Shown: positions 10,452-19,863 of the stretch, in pieces
Numbering within the stretch: the first letter of the stretch is position 1
Layout of the letters: each line of letters begins with the position of its first letter
NCBI GenBank assembly: GCA_914767715.1
Contig: OU612073.1
Coordinates: 25,606,001-25,670,000, forward strand
DNA length: 64,000 nt
Direction: 5' to 3'
Source: Membranipora membranacea
Lineage: Eukaryota > Bryozoa > Gymnolaemata > Cheilostomatida > Membraniporidae
Position numbers and translations under genes: made by a program
The notes under the pieces: model-generated
The model's input: the letters and a program-made list of their open reading frames with translations, nothing else
What the model was told of the DNA's origin: nothing
Databases searched by the model: none

Positions 10452-13318
10452 CTGGTATAACATGGAAACTGAGGAAGGGCCACCTCCATCATATGATGTA
10501 GCTATAGCACAAGTAGGCATTTCTCCTCCTTACGAGGGGTTAGGAGTCGCGCCCACTCCTCATACTGACCAGACCAATGAGGGACACGATGTGAACATTA
10601 CCTTCAGCAACACTGGTTAGTCAAACTAATACAGATATTAGTAGGATAGTGTATAGTAGGTAAACTTATAAATATCACACAGACTACTGAGGTATCACTA
10701 GCAAGCTCCAGGTAGAATGAGTAATTATTGTGATTATCAATATACAATGTGTAGAATTCACACCAGCAGGTGATGGTGAATGCTTACACTATTACAGCTG
10801 ACATCACATGTCTAACACGTTAAAGTCACTTTGAGCGATAGTAATCACGAGTTTCCTCTACTTTTTGCCTCAAGGCGTTGTTCACATTTTGACGTTAGTG
10901 GGCTATGATTTCTGTAGGTCTAACATTGTGACTCATTTATTATAGAGCCTCCAAAGTATGATACACTATACCCGGCGGATACAGAGCCGGGTACAGAGCC
11001 GGGTACAGAGCCGGGTACAGAGCCGGGTACAGAGCCGGGTACGGAGCCGGGTACGGAGCCGGGTACGGAGGAAGGGTCGGTTGAGCCCACACACATTGAT
11101 GACACAGTACCTCGTGATGATAGTCGAGTACCTGACAATCCCCCTCAGCCATCCTCAGCCTCTAGTTGGTGTGACTGCTGGGATAATCTATGCAGTATTG
11201 AGTGCTGCAGTGAGCCTTCCCGACCAGACTGTGATTGTACTATATCTAGTGAGTACAAGGCTTCATGTTTTAATTTTTGTGGTTATCTCAATACAATTAA
11301 ACTACATTATGAACCATGATAATATGTCAGAGATCATGACATCATATGTGAGATCTTGACATGTACCCTACAGAATACGCTATCATCCTCTTGGCACTCC
11401 CCATTGTTATAACCATACAGTCCTACAGCTCCTGGAATTCTCAGCACCACATGATAGTGTCTGTGTCCTGACAACTCTTCAAATTTGGTTTACTTAAACT
11501 GTTATTGTCTCACTGGGATATCAGCTCAGCTCAAAAGAAGGCGAAACCGCCTTTCTACAACTGACTGATCCTCTTCCGCATAGTTGGCAACGACTGAAAG
11601 CTGCCTGAACTGAACTGGTATTGTGGGATTGATATCATATGCTACATATCAACCCAAGATTAACAAAAATCACCCGCACATTATATTTTTGCTAGGACCA
11701 CATTGTGACAACACAGTATATCATACTGTATTGTCGCAATGTGTCCTAGCCAAAATTTACTTTGCCACAGTAATCATGTTGCATTGGTACATTGGGAGAG
11801 TTATAGTATTGGGCGGTATCAATACCAGTCATCCGTTAGAAGTTAGTGAGATTAGCAGTGAGAACTTTACACCAAAGAGTCTATTGTCCTCGTTAGGCAA
11901 TACAGGCTTCTATCACTCTACTTGTTTGGTTCAACATGTAGACATAATTTACTGACAATGTTTCTCTTCATTGTGTTTCAGAGAAGATTCTCTTTCTCAG
12001 TATTACTGTATTTGTGTTTGTGACGAGTATCTCTAGTATCTGTGTCCGTAAGTACTAAATATACTTAATTCATCGATACCTATTCATGCTTTAGAGTAAC
12101 ATATTCAATCTGTTCATGCCTTTGAAATGTATATTCCAAACTGGTCAAAATCTGGCAGTCAAGACAATTAACGTTTTTTGCTTAAATTGATATAGTTGCA
12201 GTTTCTGGTATACCTTGTGACAAAGCGCATTACCTACCATATATCCTGCTCTATGACATATATACCCGTTATTGTTATATACAGGGTTTAGTTTCTCATG
12301 TTCCGGATGTGATTTACTGGAGACAGTCCTCGTAGCTTCCGGAGGATCTGGTTTAGTTATCTCTGGTGTTATGGTTGTCACTTACTTCAAGTCGACTACA
12401 CATACATTTCAGGAATGTCAAATGAAGAACTGCGGAGTTTTTACACTTATACCACAGATTGTGTACCTCTGCTCTGCTGCGCTCGGTGAGTCTTTGTGTA
12501 CCTATGCTCTGCTGTGCTCGGTGAGTCTTTGTGTACCTCTGCTCTGCTATGCTCGGTGAGTCTTTGTGTACCTCTGCTCTGCTGCGCTCGGTGAGTCTTT
12601 GTGTACCTATGCTCTGCTATGCTCGGTGAGTCTTTGTGTACCTCTGCTCTGCTGTGCTCGGTGAGTCTTTGTGTACCTCTGCTCTGCTGCGCTCGGTGAG
12701 TCCTTGTGTACCTCTGCTCTGCTGTGCTCGGTGAGTCTTTGTGTATCTCTGCTCTGCTATGCTCGGTGAGTCTTTGTGTACCTCTGCTCTGCTGCGCTCG
12801 GTGAGTCTTTGTGTACCTATGCTCTGCTGCGCTCGGTGAGTCTTTGTGTACCTCTGCTCTGCTGCGCTCAGTGAGTCTTTGTGTACCTCTGCTCTGCTGC
12901 GCTCGGTGAGTCTTTATGTACCTCTGCTCTGCTGTGCTCGGTGAGTCTTTGTGTACCTCTGCTCTGCTGCGCTCGGTGAGTCTTTGTGTACCTCTGCTCT
13001 GCTGCGCTCGGTGAGTCTTTGTGTACCTCTGCTCTGCTGCGCTCGGTGAGTCTTTGTGTACCTCTGCTCTGCTGCGCTCGTCGAGTCTTTGTGTACCTCT
13101 GCTCTGCTATGCTCGGTGAGTCTTTGTGTACCTCTGCTCTGCTGCGCTCGGTGAGTCTTTGTGTACCTCTGCTCTGCTGTGCTCGGTGAGTCCTTGTGTA
13201 CCTATGCTCTGCTGCGCTCGGTGAGTGCTTCAGTCCTGCAGTTCAGTAATTTTTCCTTCTCATTCTTGTATTAGACCTAAGAAGGCCAAGGAAAACTCTT
13301 ACGTTGTCATTGACTTAA
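10452..13318 (+). CDS. Small multi-pass membrane protein with two PPxY motifs (255 residues, five exons)
   Basis: I do not recognise the family. Exons are 10452-10615 (ATG at 10462), 10946-11248, 11982-12047, 12285-12485 and 13275-13318, all joined in phase 1. The N-terminal half is acidic and Pro-rich, with PPSY (in EEGPPPSYD) and PPKY (in EPPKYDTLYP), then seven TEPG repeats. A Cys cluster follows (WCDCWDNLCSIECC ... CDC). Exon 3 encodes one hydrophobic helix (ILFLSITVFVFVTSISSICV). Exon 4 encodes a second (LLETVLVASGGSGLVISGVM) and perhaps a third near its end. The tail is basic (DLRRPRKTL). PPxY motifs are known ligands of Nedd4-type WW domains, so a membrane adaptor for ubiquitin ligases is a reasonable inference; the three-helix PPxY layout recalls NDFIP without clear homology. 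Exon 4 ends in a 35-bp junction array, so the exon-5 join is less certain. Confidence 0.6.
10979..11068 (+). repeat. 12-bp coding repeat (TEPG) in exon 2 of the PPxY membrane gene
   Basis: About seven copies of ACAGAGCCGGGT (or ACGGAGCCGGGT) read Thr-Glu-Pro-Gly in the frame of the gene. The unit is a multiple of three, so changes in copy number would keep frame. The last copies use ACG instead of ACA and the array ends in GAGGAAGGG. Confidence 0.85.
11685..11756. repeat. Near-perfect palindrome / long hairpin
   Basis: Two arms of about 34 bases are inverted complements with about three mismatches and one indel, around a loop of only a few bases (core ACAGTATATCATACTGT). The left arm contains GCTAGGACCACATTGTGAC and the right arm GTCGCAATGTGTCCTAGC. 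It lies in the second intron of the PPxY membrane gene. It could be a short foldback element or an RNA hairpin; the very short loop fits a palindrome better than a typical microRNA precursor. Confidence 0.8.
12457..13227 (+). repeat. 35-bp tandem array copying the end of exon 4 plus its splice donor (about 22 copies)
   Basis: The first unit is the exon end itself (GTGTACCTCTGCTCTGC to GCGCTCG), followed by GTGAGTCTTT. Each later unit repeats this, giving about 22 CTCG|GTGAGT donors. Variants are GCTGCG/GCTGTG/GCTATG, CTCT/CTAT and one CTCGTCGAG that destroys a donor (about 13078-13085). The unit is not a multiple of three, and splicing beyond the first donor shifts frame. Confidence 0.93.
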
Positions 13319-13610
13319 TTTCCCGTTGTCAGAATAATATGCCGAAAATTGTTTATGGTATAAATATATCTACTGGTAGCGCTTGGGGTGGTTGATAACA
13401 TATAATGTAAAATGACAAACAAGTTTGAGCCATTTCTTTGTCAGGGTTCCTCACACTTTATTGTCTTTATATCATCGCTCTGAAAGTTATTTACCTGTAG
13501 ATCACAGTCTCATATGTTCCCTTTTACTTCACCAAATATTTGTCATTATCCTGTGCAGCTTTGAGTACTTAATGGTTTAGTCCCACTACCCCCCCCCCCC
13601 GTCCCCTCCC

Positions 13611-13806
13611 AATGTACTCCCAGTTACCTCCCAATATACTCCCAGGTACCTCCCAATATACTCCCAGGTACCTCCCAATATACTCCCAGGTACCTCCCAA
13701 TATACTCCCAGGTACCTCCCAATATACTCCCAGGTACCTCCCAATATACTCCCAGGTACCTCCCAATATACTCCCAGGTACCTCCCAATATACTCCCAGG
13801 TACCTC
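13611..13806. repeat. 21-bp tandem array (CCCAGGTACCTCCCAATATA type), about nine copies
   Basis: Nine nearly perfect 21-bp units follow a C run. Because the unit is a multiple of three without stops, all six frames are open over about 200 bases and give meaningless repeat peptides. Each unit contains CCAG|GTACCT, which looks like a weak donor, but no exon precedes it. Treated as noncoding. Confidence 0.93.
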
Positions 13807-14132
13807 CTTTGAGAGGGTGCAACTGCTGTGCATTGTACTCGCCTTCCCTAAATATAAGATAATATATAGCTTTTTATGTTAAAGCTTAATTATGAAGGCG
13901 TTCTTTTGTATTACACCTTATTCTCCATATTTGATTCCATCATGTGATCTAGTTTTAGCCTTGGAATCCTAATGTTGAGGAAGTAATGATCTCTCAAACT
14001 TTCGAGGTTATCGCCGTTGATCTGAATCGGGAATCTGTTGATGTTGCCCGTACTATGTCACAGCACTTCATATCTAATTGAATATGTTATACCAATAAAA
14101 TCGTAGATAAATTGATGATCAAAATGTACTGT

Positions 14133-14203
14133 GCAGGCGGGAATCAACCGCGGCCTTAGGGATCAGCAGTCATGGATAGTACCACTGCACCGTGAGGATC
14201 AGA
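14133..14203 (-). repeat. tRNA-like sequence (tRNA pseudogene or head of a tRNA-derived SINE)
   Basis: On the minus strand this reads TCACGGTGCAGTGGTACTA, an A-box-like stretch, then GCGGTTGATTCCCGC, a B-box with a matching T-stem. The spacing between the boxes is shorter than in a normal tRNA and I could not fold a complete cloverleaf, so a pseudogene or SINE head is more likely than a working tRNA gene. Confidence 0.45.
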
Positions 14204-15567
14204 TTTAAAGGTAATATGAAATGGATAAATGCTAAAATAATGCAAATGACAGGCTCATCTCATTGGCTTTTTAAATTTCCTTCAGATTATGTTTGTATGT
14301 TAAAATTGTAATCCTTTTGTGATATTTCTACATGACTCCATGGTGTGGTCTCTATGACTGCTTACCCATTTTGGCCTCCGTTGATTCCTGCCTGCACCCT
14401 ACATTTTTATCATCTTATATCTTATTATTATAACATACTCATTATAGATATGACGTGTTGTGACCTAGTATATTTTACATTAGCTGATTCCCAATTCCGA
14501 TTGACGGCTGTCACCTTAAAAATTTTAAGAGACCATAACTTCCTCAATATAAGAATTGTAATTCTTAACCTTGCTTACATGATAGAATAGAGTAAGGAGA
14601 ATAAGATGTGATACAGGAGTTCAGAAGATCGAATTCAGATAAATGGAGTGATACGTGCTACATTTATTGACTTTGAGTGGTCAATAATAGAAAGTATGGT
14701 AAACCTTGGTTTAAGTGATAAAACTATTGTGTGCCCTAATGTCTCAAGAAACTCCTACAATAGCAGCAGCGCCTTTTAGGTTATACCCGCTAATAATGAA
14801 ACAACAATTTAATGTTTTTGAATTTTATGCCTTCCCATAAAATTCAAATATAAAATTGTTTGCACAGCAACATTTCCTCTACGAATCCCAAAAATAATGA
14901 GAAGTTCTGCCGGGGACGTGTTCACGACTGATGCACTAGGAAAATCGAATTATTTTACGATCTGTCACACAACATCTGGAAAACATAAAATCTATTTACT
15001 ACAAACCCAATTTAATGAATACAAATTATATGGGACAGACTTTTGACCACTTTAAGATGATTTTGTGGTTTTGACGCAATTTGATGGCTGCAAAAGATAA
15101 TCGTCCTGCATTGTAATATTTATATCAATTCTCGATAACATCAAGTATTTTTTACACCTGCCATCTATTGATTGATCAGAATTGAACATAAAACACAGGT
15201 TGATGGAAAAAAATGTGCTTAGATGTAAGGCTGGAAAAACTCAATATGAATCGCTTCTGCCCGAAATTGGGATAAATCCTATCATAGTTTACTGTATAAT
15301 TTTGTAAGATGATAAATATATGCAATTTAGAGGTTTAGTTTAAAAGAATATATATCCGCATCCCATGCAACGCTCCAATAATGGAAAAGTTTTATAGGCT
15401 TGCTCTGATATACACACATATATATGTACAACATTGTAAAAGGAGACTAAGATACCGATGTTAGATAGATAGGTAGATGTGTGAGTAGAATACTTATAAA
15501 CTGTGAGACAGTGTGGTATATCTACTACTGTCAGACCTGAGGTAATATCACCACGTCTGGGCTCAGG

Positions 15568-15718
15568 GGGTTACTCAGTCTCTAACTCAGGGGGTTACTC
15601 AGTCTCTAACTCAGGGGGTTACTTAGTCTCTAACTCAGGGGGTTACTCAGTCTCTAACTCAGGGGGTTACTCAGCCTCAATGAGCTACTCAGCATCAGGG
15701 GGTTACTCAGTCTCTAAC
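15568..15718 (+). repeat. 24-bp tandem repeat that could encode GGYSVSNS
   Basis: Five to six units of GGGGGTTACTCAGTCTCTAA type stand just downstream of the minus-strand lectin stop codon. On the plus strand they read Gly-Gly-Tyr-Ser-Val-Ser-Asn-Ser in an open frame from about 15503 to 15796. No clear exon boundaries or neighbouring coding exons support translation. On the lectin strand the array would fall in the 3' untranslated region or beyond. Confidence 0.7.
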
Positions 15719-15856
15719 TCATCCACCACTGCCGTCAGAACTAATGTCATCTTAGTACAGCATTTTTTGAGAGGCGCTGGCTTCTCTTTGGCATAAAACA
15801 TTCCATATGCAATATGGGGTAGAGAGAAATAGAAAAAGTTTAAGGGTCTCGTTAGT

Positions 15857-18800
15857 CTACAGATCAAACTGACAGACGTAGTATCTGGACCAAGAACAAG
15901 TCCTATCGGTGAGTCCAGGTCTAGATTGAGCTCCATCATCAGCACAATACACCTGGGGGTAGTTACCGCGAGGGTGGCTAGGCGCTGACCCGTACCAACT
16001 ATCAGTGTATCCCAGACTACTGCCATCTAACCACAGCCAATCAGAGAAGCCGGTATCATCTATCAGTCCTATCCAATAGTCGGATCTATAGACTGTGAAA
16101 TATTAACTAAATATAGAAACAAAATCATATATGTGTGTTTCAGTAAATATGCTACACTGATTCGATAACATTAAAACCCTAAAGCATGCAAGGTCAAACA
16201 AAATATATATTGACAAACCAAGGAGTTAAAGACATGGACAAACCTAACCGGACTTGACAAACCTTCCACTCTCCGTGGCTGCCATTTATTCTAAACAACT
16301 GCATAAGATATATTCACATTACTTGCATAAAGCAGTTTGTTTTTTTATTTTCTCACTTAGTATGATATTTAAATTTGCTACATACTTTCATCAGTTTGAG
16401 AAGACCTCATGCTATGATATACTTGAAGTTGAGCTTGTGTAGGGAAGGTGGCTAACTGCCCGCCTTTATTAACACAATTAGTCCTTGCAGTTGTCCAAGG
16501 TACTGAAGTATGCTCAAAGAGATAACACACACCGGCATCCAAATCAGCAAACTGTTCATCAACACATGCTAGAACTGAGAGAGTAAACATTGTATACATT
16601 CATACCTACATGTGTACATACCTATAACATACATACGTACATATGTACATACACATGTATGTACATATGTACACATCTATATACATATATACATATATAC
16701 AGTTGTGTAATACATACGTACGTTTGTACATACACATGTATGTACATATGTACACATCTATATACATATATACATATATACAGTTGTGTAATACATACGT
16801 ACGTTTGTACATACACATGTATGTACATATGTACACATCTATATACATATATACAGTTGTGTAATAATGTCTCTATATACATAAAGTTCAGATGTTGGAA
16901 ATCAATGAAAATTAATGATAAATTAGATAAACTTGACTCGTTGTCATGTTGACACACTAGCAGGTTTAGGGTTTAAGGTCGGCCCATCAGATATGAGTAC
17001 ATATGTTTTATGCCTCCAGCTCTAAGCCTGATAGATCATGCGATCACTTTATATGACTCACTGCACAATATATACAGGCTAAATAACATGTGGTCGCAAA
17101 GATGCCACATTGCGACCAGATCTCAATGTCGTATTGTTGTATCTCAGTGTTGTATTTAAAACTAAATGTTGGCTATTATATACAAGCCGGTAAAATCCCT
17201 CAAGCAGCAGCGAGTATAAGTTCTAGACTGCTGGTTATTATGTTATGAGAGATGTATTTGCTACGTATTGAGTTTTGACTATGCAATTTTTCACCAAGTA
17301 CCGGTCTTTTCCCTCAAAATAATCAAGAACTAAATATTCATGGCGATAATTGATCGATTAGATATGTAAACCTCCCCTTTACACCTACACTACGTATCAG
17401 TGTATTGGTATACTCACATGTGTATGACAGGGAGGAGACAGTTCCCCCTCCAGCGGGTAATCTAGTACAGTCTATCAGTGTATGGGTATACTCACATGAG
17501 TATGACAGGGAGGAGACAGTGCCCCCTCCAGCGGGTAATCTAGTACTTTCTATCAGTGTATGGGTATACTCACATGAGTATGACAGGGAGGAGACAGTGC
17601 CCCCTCCAGCAGGTAATCTAGTACTTTCTATCAGTGTATGGGTATACTCACATGAGTATGACAGGGAGGAGACAGTGCCCCCTCCAGCAGGTAATCTAGT
17701 ACTTTCTATCAGTGTATGGGTATACTCACATGAGTATGACAGGGAGGAGACAGTGCCCCCTCCAGCGGGTAATCTAGTACAGTCTATCAGTGTATGGGTA
17801 TACTCACATGCGTATGACAGGGAGGAGACAGTGCCCCCTCCAGCGGGTAATCTAGTACAGTCTATCAGTGTATGGGTATACTCACATGCGTATGACAGGG
17901 AGGAGACAGTGCCCCCTCCAGCGGGTAATCTAGTACTTTCTATCAGTGTATGGGTATACTCACATGCGTATGACAGGGAGGAGACAGTGCCCCCTCCAGC
18001 GGGTAATCTAGTACTTTCTATCAGTGTATGGGTAAACTCACATGAGTATGACAGGGAGGAGACAGTGCCCCCTCCAGCGGGTAATCTAGTACAGTCTATC
18101 AGTGTATGGGTATACTCACATGAGTATGACAGGGAGGAGACAGTGCCCCCTCCAGCGGGTAATCTAGTACTTTCTATCAGTGTATGGGTATACTCACATG
18201 CATATGACAGGGAGGAGACAGTGCCCCCTCCAGCAGGTAATCTAGTACTTTCTATCAGTGTATGGGTATACTCACATGAGTATGACAGGGAGGAGACAGT
18301 GCCCCCTCCAGCGGGTAATCTAGTACTTTCTATCAGTGTATGGGTATACTCACATGCATATGACAGGGAGGAGACAGTGCCCCCTCCAGCAGATAATCTG
18401 GTACTTTCTATCAGTGTATGGGTATACTCACATGAGTATGACAGGGAGGAGACAGTGCCCCCTCCAGCAGGTAATCTAGTACAGTCTATCAGTGTATGGG
18501 TATACTCACATGCGTATGACAGGGAGGAGACAGTGCCCCCTCCAGCGGGTAATCTAGTACTTTCTATCAGTGTATGGGTATACTCACATGCATATGACAG
18601 GGAGGAGACAGTGCCCCCTCCAGCGGGTAATCTAGTACAGTCTATCAGTGTATGGGTATACTCACATGCGTATGACAGGGAGGAGACAGTGCCCCCTCCA
18701 GCGGGTAATCTAGTACAGTCTATCAGTGTATTACTGCCTGACAGCTGGCATTGTCTGCTATCACTGTTATATGTCACCGATAGACAGTTGGGATCAGCCA

Positions 18801-19219
18801 TACATATATCACTACACACTATCAGCGATCTGACATCCTTTATTATCTGGTATACTTGGCTAACACATTGCTGCCTGTCCACCGGCAGCGTCTTGACCTG
18901 TAATAGGATTTCATTAATAACACAACCAAAATAATCATCAGACCTCTTCACAAAGAGAGTCAAGAAGGACCGCTCTATGATATCAATCAATTATTGGTAT
19001 GTGTAGAAATTTGTACAGATTATAATACCAGAAATATCGAATCGTAAGGATATTTATAATGTCAATGTTTTGTGTTACCAGCATGAATAACAGAAGTGAA
19101 ATATGTCGAAGTATTAAATAATATGATAAATGCACGATAAAGTATCTTGCCTTGGGTGTAGCGAGTGCGGGGTAGAATAAACAAACAGAGGATAGAAATA
19201 AGATCTTAGAACGCTCCAT
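15857..19219 (-). CDS. Secreted PAN/apple + C-type lectin domain protein, copy 1 (four exons, 241 residues with the first donor)
   Basis: Exons in transcript order are 19219-19151, 18897-18666, 16574-16386 and 16092-15857. Exon 1 gives a signal peptide (MERSKILFLSSVCLFYPALA) and appears to use a GC donor (AAG|GCAAGA). Exon 2 gives a six-Cys PAN/apple-like module (QQCV, CSDICMADPNC, QCQLSG, DCTRLPAGGG). Exons 3 and 4 form one C-type lectin fold: CYLF, WTTARTNCVNKGGQLATFP, YWIGLIDD, WLWLDG and CSWSRYYVC, then TAG. The phases 0-1-1 match the + strand copy at 46228-54465. The sugar/calcium motif EPN or QPD is missing (SHP at that place), as is WND, so classical calcium-dependent sugar binding is unlikely. 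Exon 3 has two possible acceptors six bases apart. Exon 2 runs into the 78-bp junction array, so longer forms with extra 26-residue blocks are possible. Confidence 0.82.
16640..16862. repeat. 81-bp repeat of ACATGTAT/GTACATATGT palindromes, about three copies
   Basis: Three copies of an 81-bp unit made of alternating purine-pyrimidine, self-complementary words (ACATGTATGTACATATGT, TATATACATATATACA). It lies in the second intron of the minus-strand lectin, just before its exon-3 acceptor. Both strands are open in several frames, which I take as a by-product of composition. Confidence 0.9.
17400..18726 (-). repeat. 78-bp tandem array of the lectin exon-2 end plus its splice donor (17 copies)
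   Basis: On the lectin strand each unit contains the end of the PAN exon (TRLPAGGGTVSSLSY), the donor CAT|GTGAGT and a short intron piece (ATACCCATACACTGATAG). The 17 units are nearly identical. Because 78 is 26 codons and the intron piece has no stop, the frame stays open through the whole array as repeats of LPAGGGTVSSLSYSCEYTHT with alternating IDC/IES and YAC/YSC. The first copy is the functional exon; any later donor would keep frame and add a block of 26 residues. The opposite strand is also open over about 1.5 kb. Confidence 0.95.
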
Positions 19220-19603
19220 ATTCCTCTCTGTGCCTGACCAATTGTTAGAGCCATGTGATTGTCAGTTGGTTAAGCTCGGTATATATGTTTGAAAGTTTTT
19301 TGTTTAATTCACTTATTAAATTTTAAAACGCTTAATAAAGCGAGAGTAAACTCAATCCGCTTGATTACATTGCTGAAGTGTACCGTATCCTATGTCATAC
19401 CAAAACAGAGAACACATATCGCCATGTTTGAGTTAACATCTGTGATTTCCCAGATTGAGTTGCATTTCTTCAGCTGCAATATATTGGAATACTCCCATTA
19501 TATATACTGAATTATTTAAAAGGTTATAATTATTTGAATTATGGCCAAATGTCTGTATTGTGATTGAGCATACAACTGTACATCTATTGAATTTATATTG
19601 TAG

Positions 19604-19848
19604 GAATAATTAGCTCGATACAGTCTGTAAGCAGAACTACATGTGTGATATCTGAGTCTGTGATATCAGAGTCTGCTGTGATACCGGACTCTGGTCTGTG
19701 TATCAGTACATGTGAAAAGATCGTTAACATCTACTCTCTAATCTATTACTGCTGTGTAGTAGTACTACTTATTCCGCACTGGTGCCTCATAGTCTGGTTT
19801 GTCCTGTTCATAATCAACAAAATAATCTCCTCTACATGTGGTGCTATG
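19604..19848 (+). CDS. Exon of an unrecognised membrane protein
   Basis: The exon follows the acceptor ATTGTAG and ends at ATG|GTAAGT (phase 1 in, phase 0 out). It encodes about 81 residues: a Ser-rich extracytoplasmic-looking part with repeated VISES words and Cys residues, then strongly hydrophobic sequence (IYYCCVVVLLIPHWCLIVWF continuing VLFIINKII), enough for one or two membrane helices, then SSTCGAM. I cannot name the family and did not find the first exon, which would have to lie between 19220 and 19600 or elsewhere. The donor is followed within about 15 bases by the 19-kb array. Phase-compatible downstream exons are at 39247 and 40232. Confidence 0.5.
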
Positions 19849-19863
19849 GTAAGTTATAATCGC

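Larger units (their letters stand above)
13319..15500. other. Intergenic sequence between convergent genes
   Basis: This is the 3' side of both the + strand membrane gene and the - strand lectin gene. It holds a C run (13589-13600), a 21-bp array and a tRNA-like sequence, both listed separately. The rest is AT-rich unique sequence in which I see no gene. Confidence 0.5.

Noticed and set aside
13586-13833. Open frames in the 21-bp array (YIGRYLGVYWEVPGSILGGT type)
   Set aside because: All frames are open because of the period; no exon signals.
14133-14203. Functional tRNA gene
   Set aside because: A and B boxes are present, but the spacing is too short and no complete cloverleaf with an acceptor stem could be formed.
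17405-18934. 509-codon plus-strand open frame opposite the lectin array
   Set aside because: It is the antisense of the 78-bp array. The sense frame has a PAN domain and splice sites; this one has only repeat peptides.
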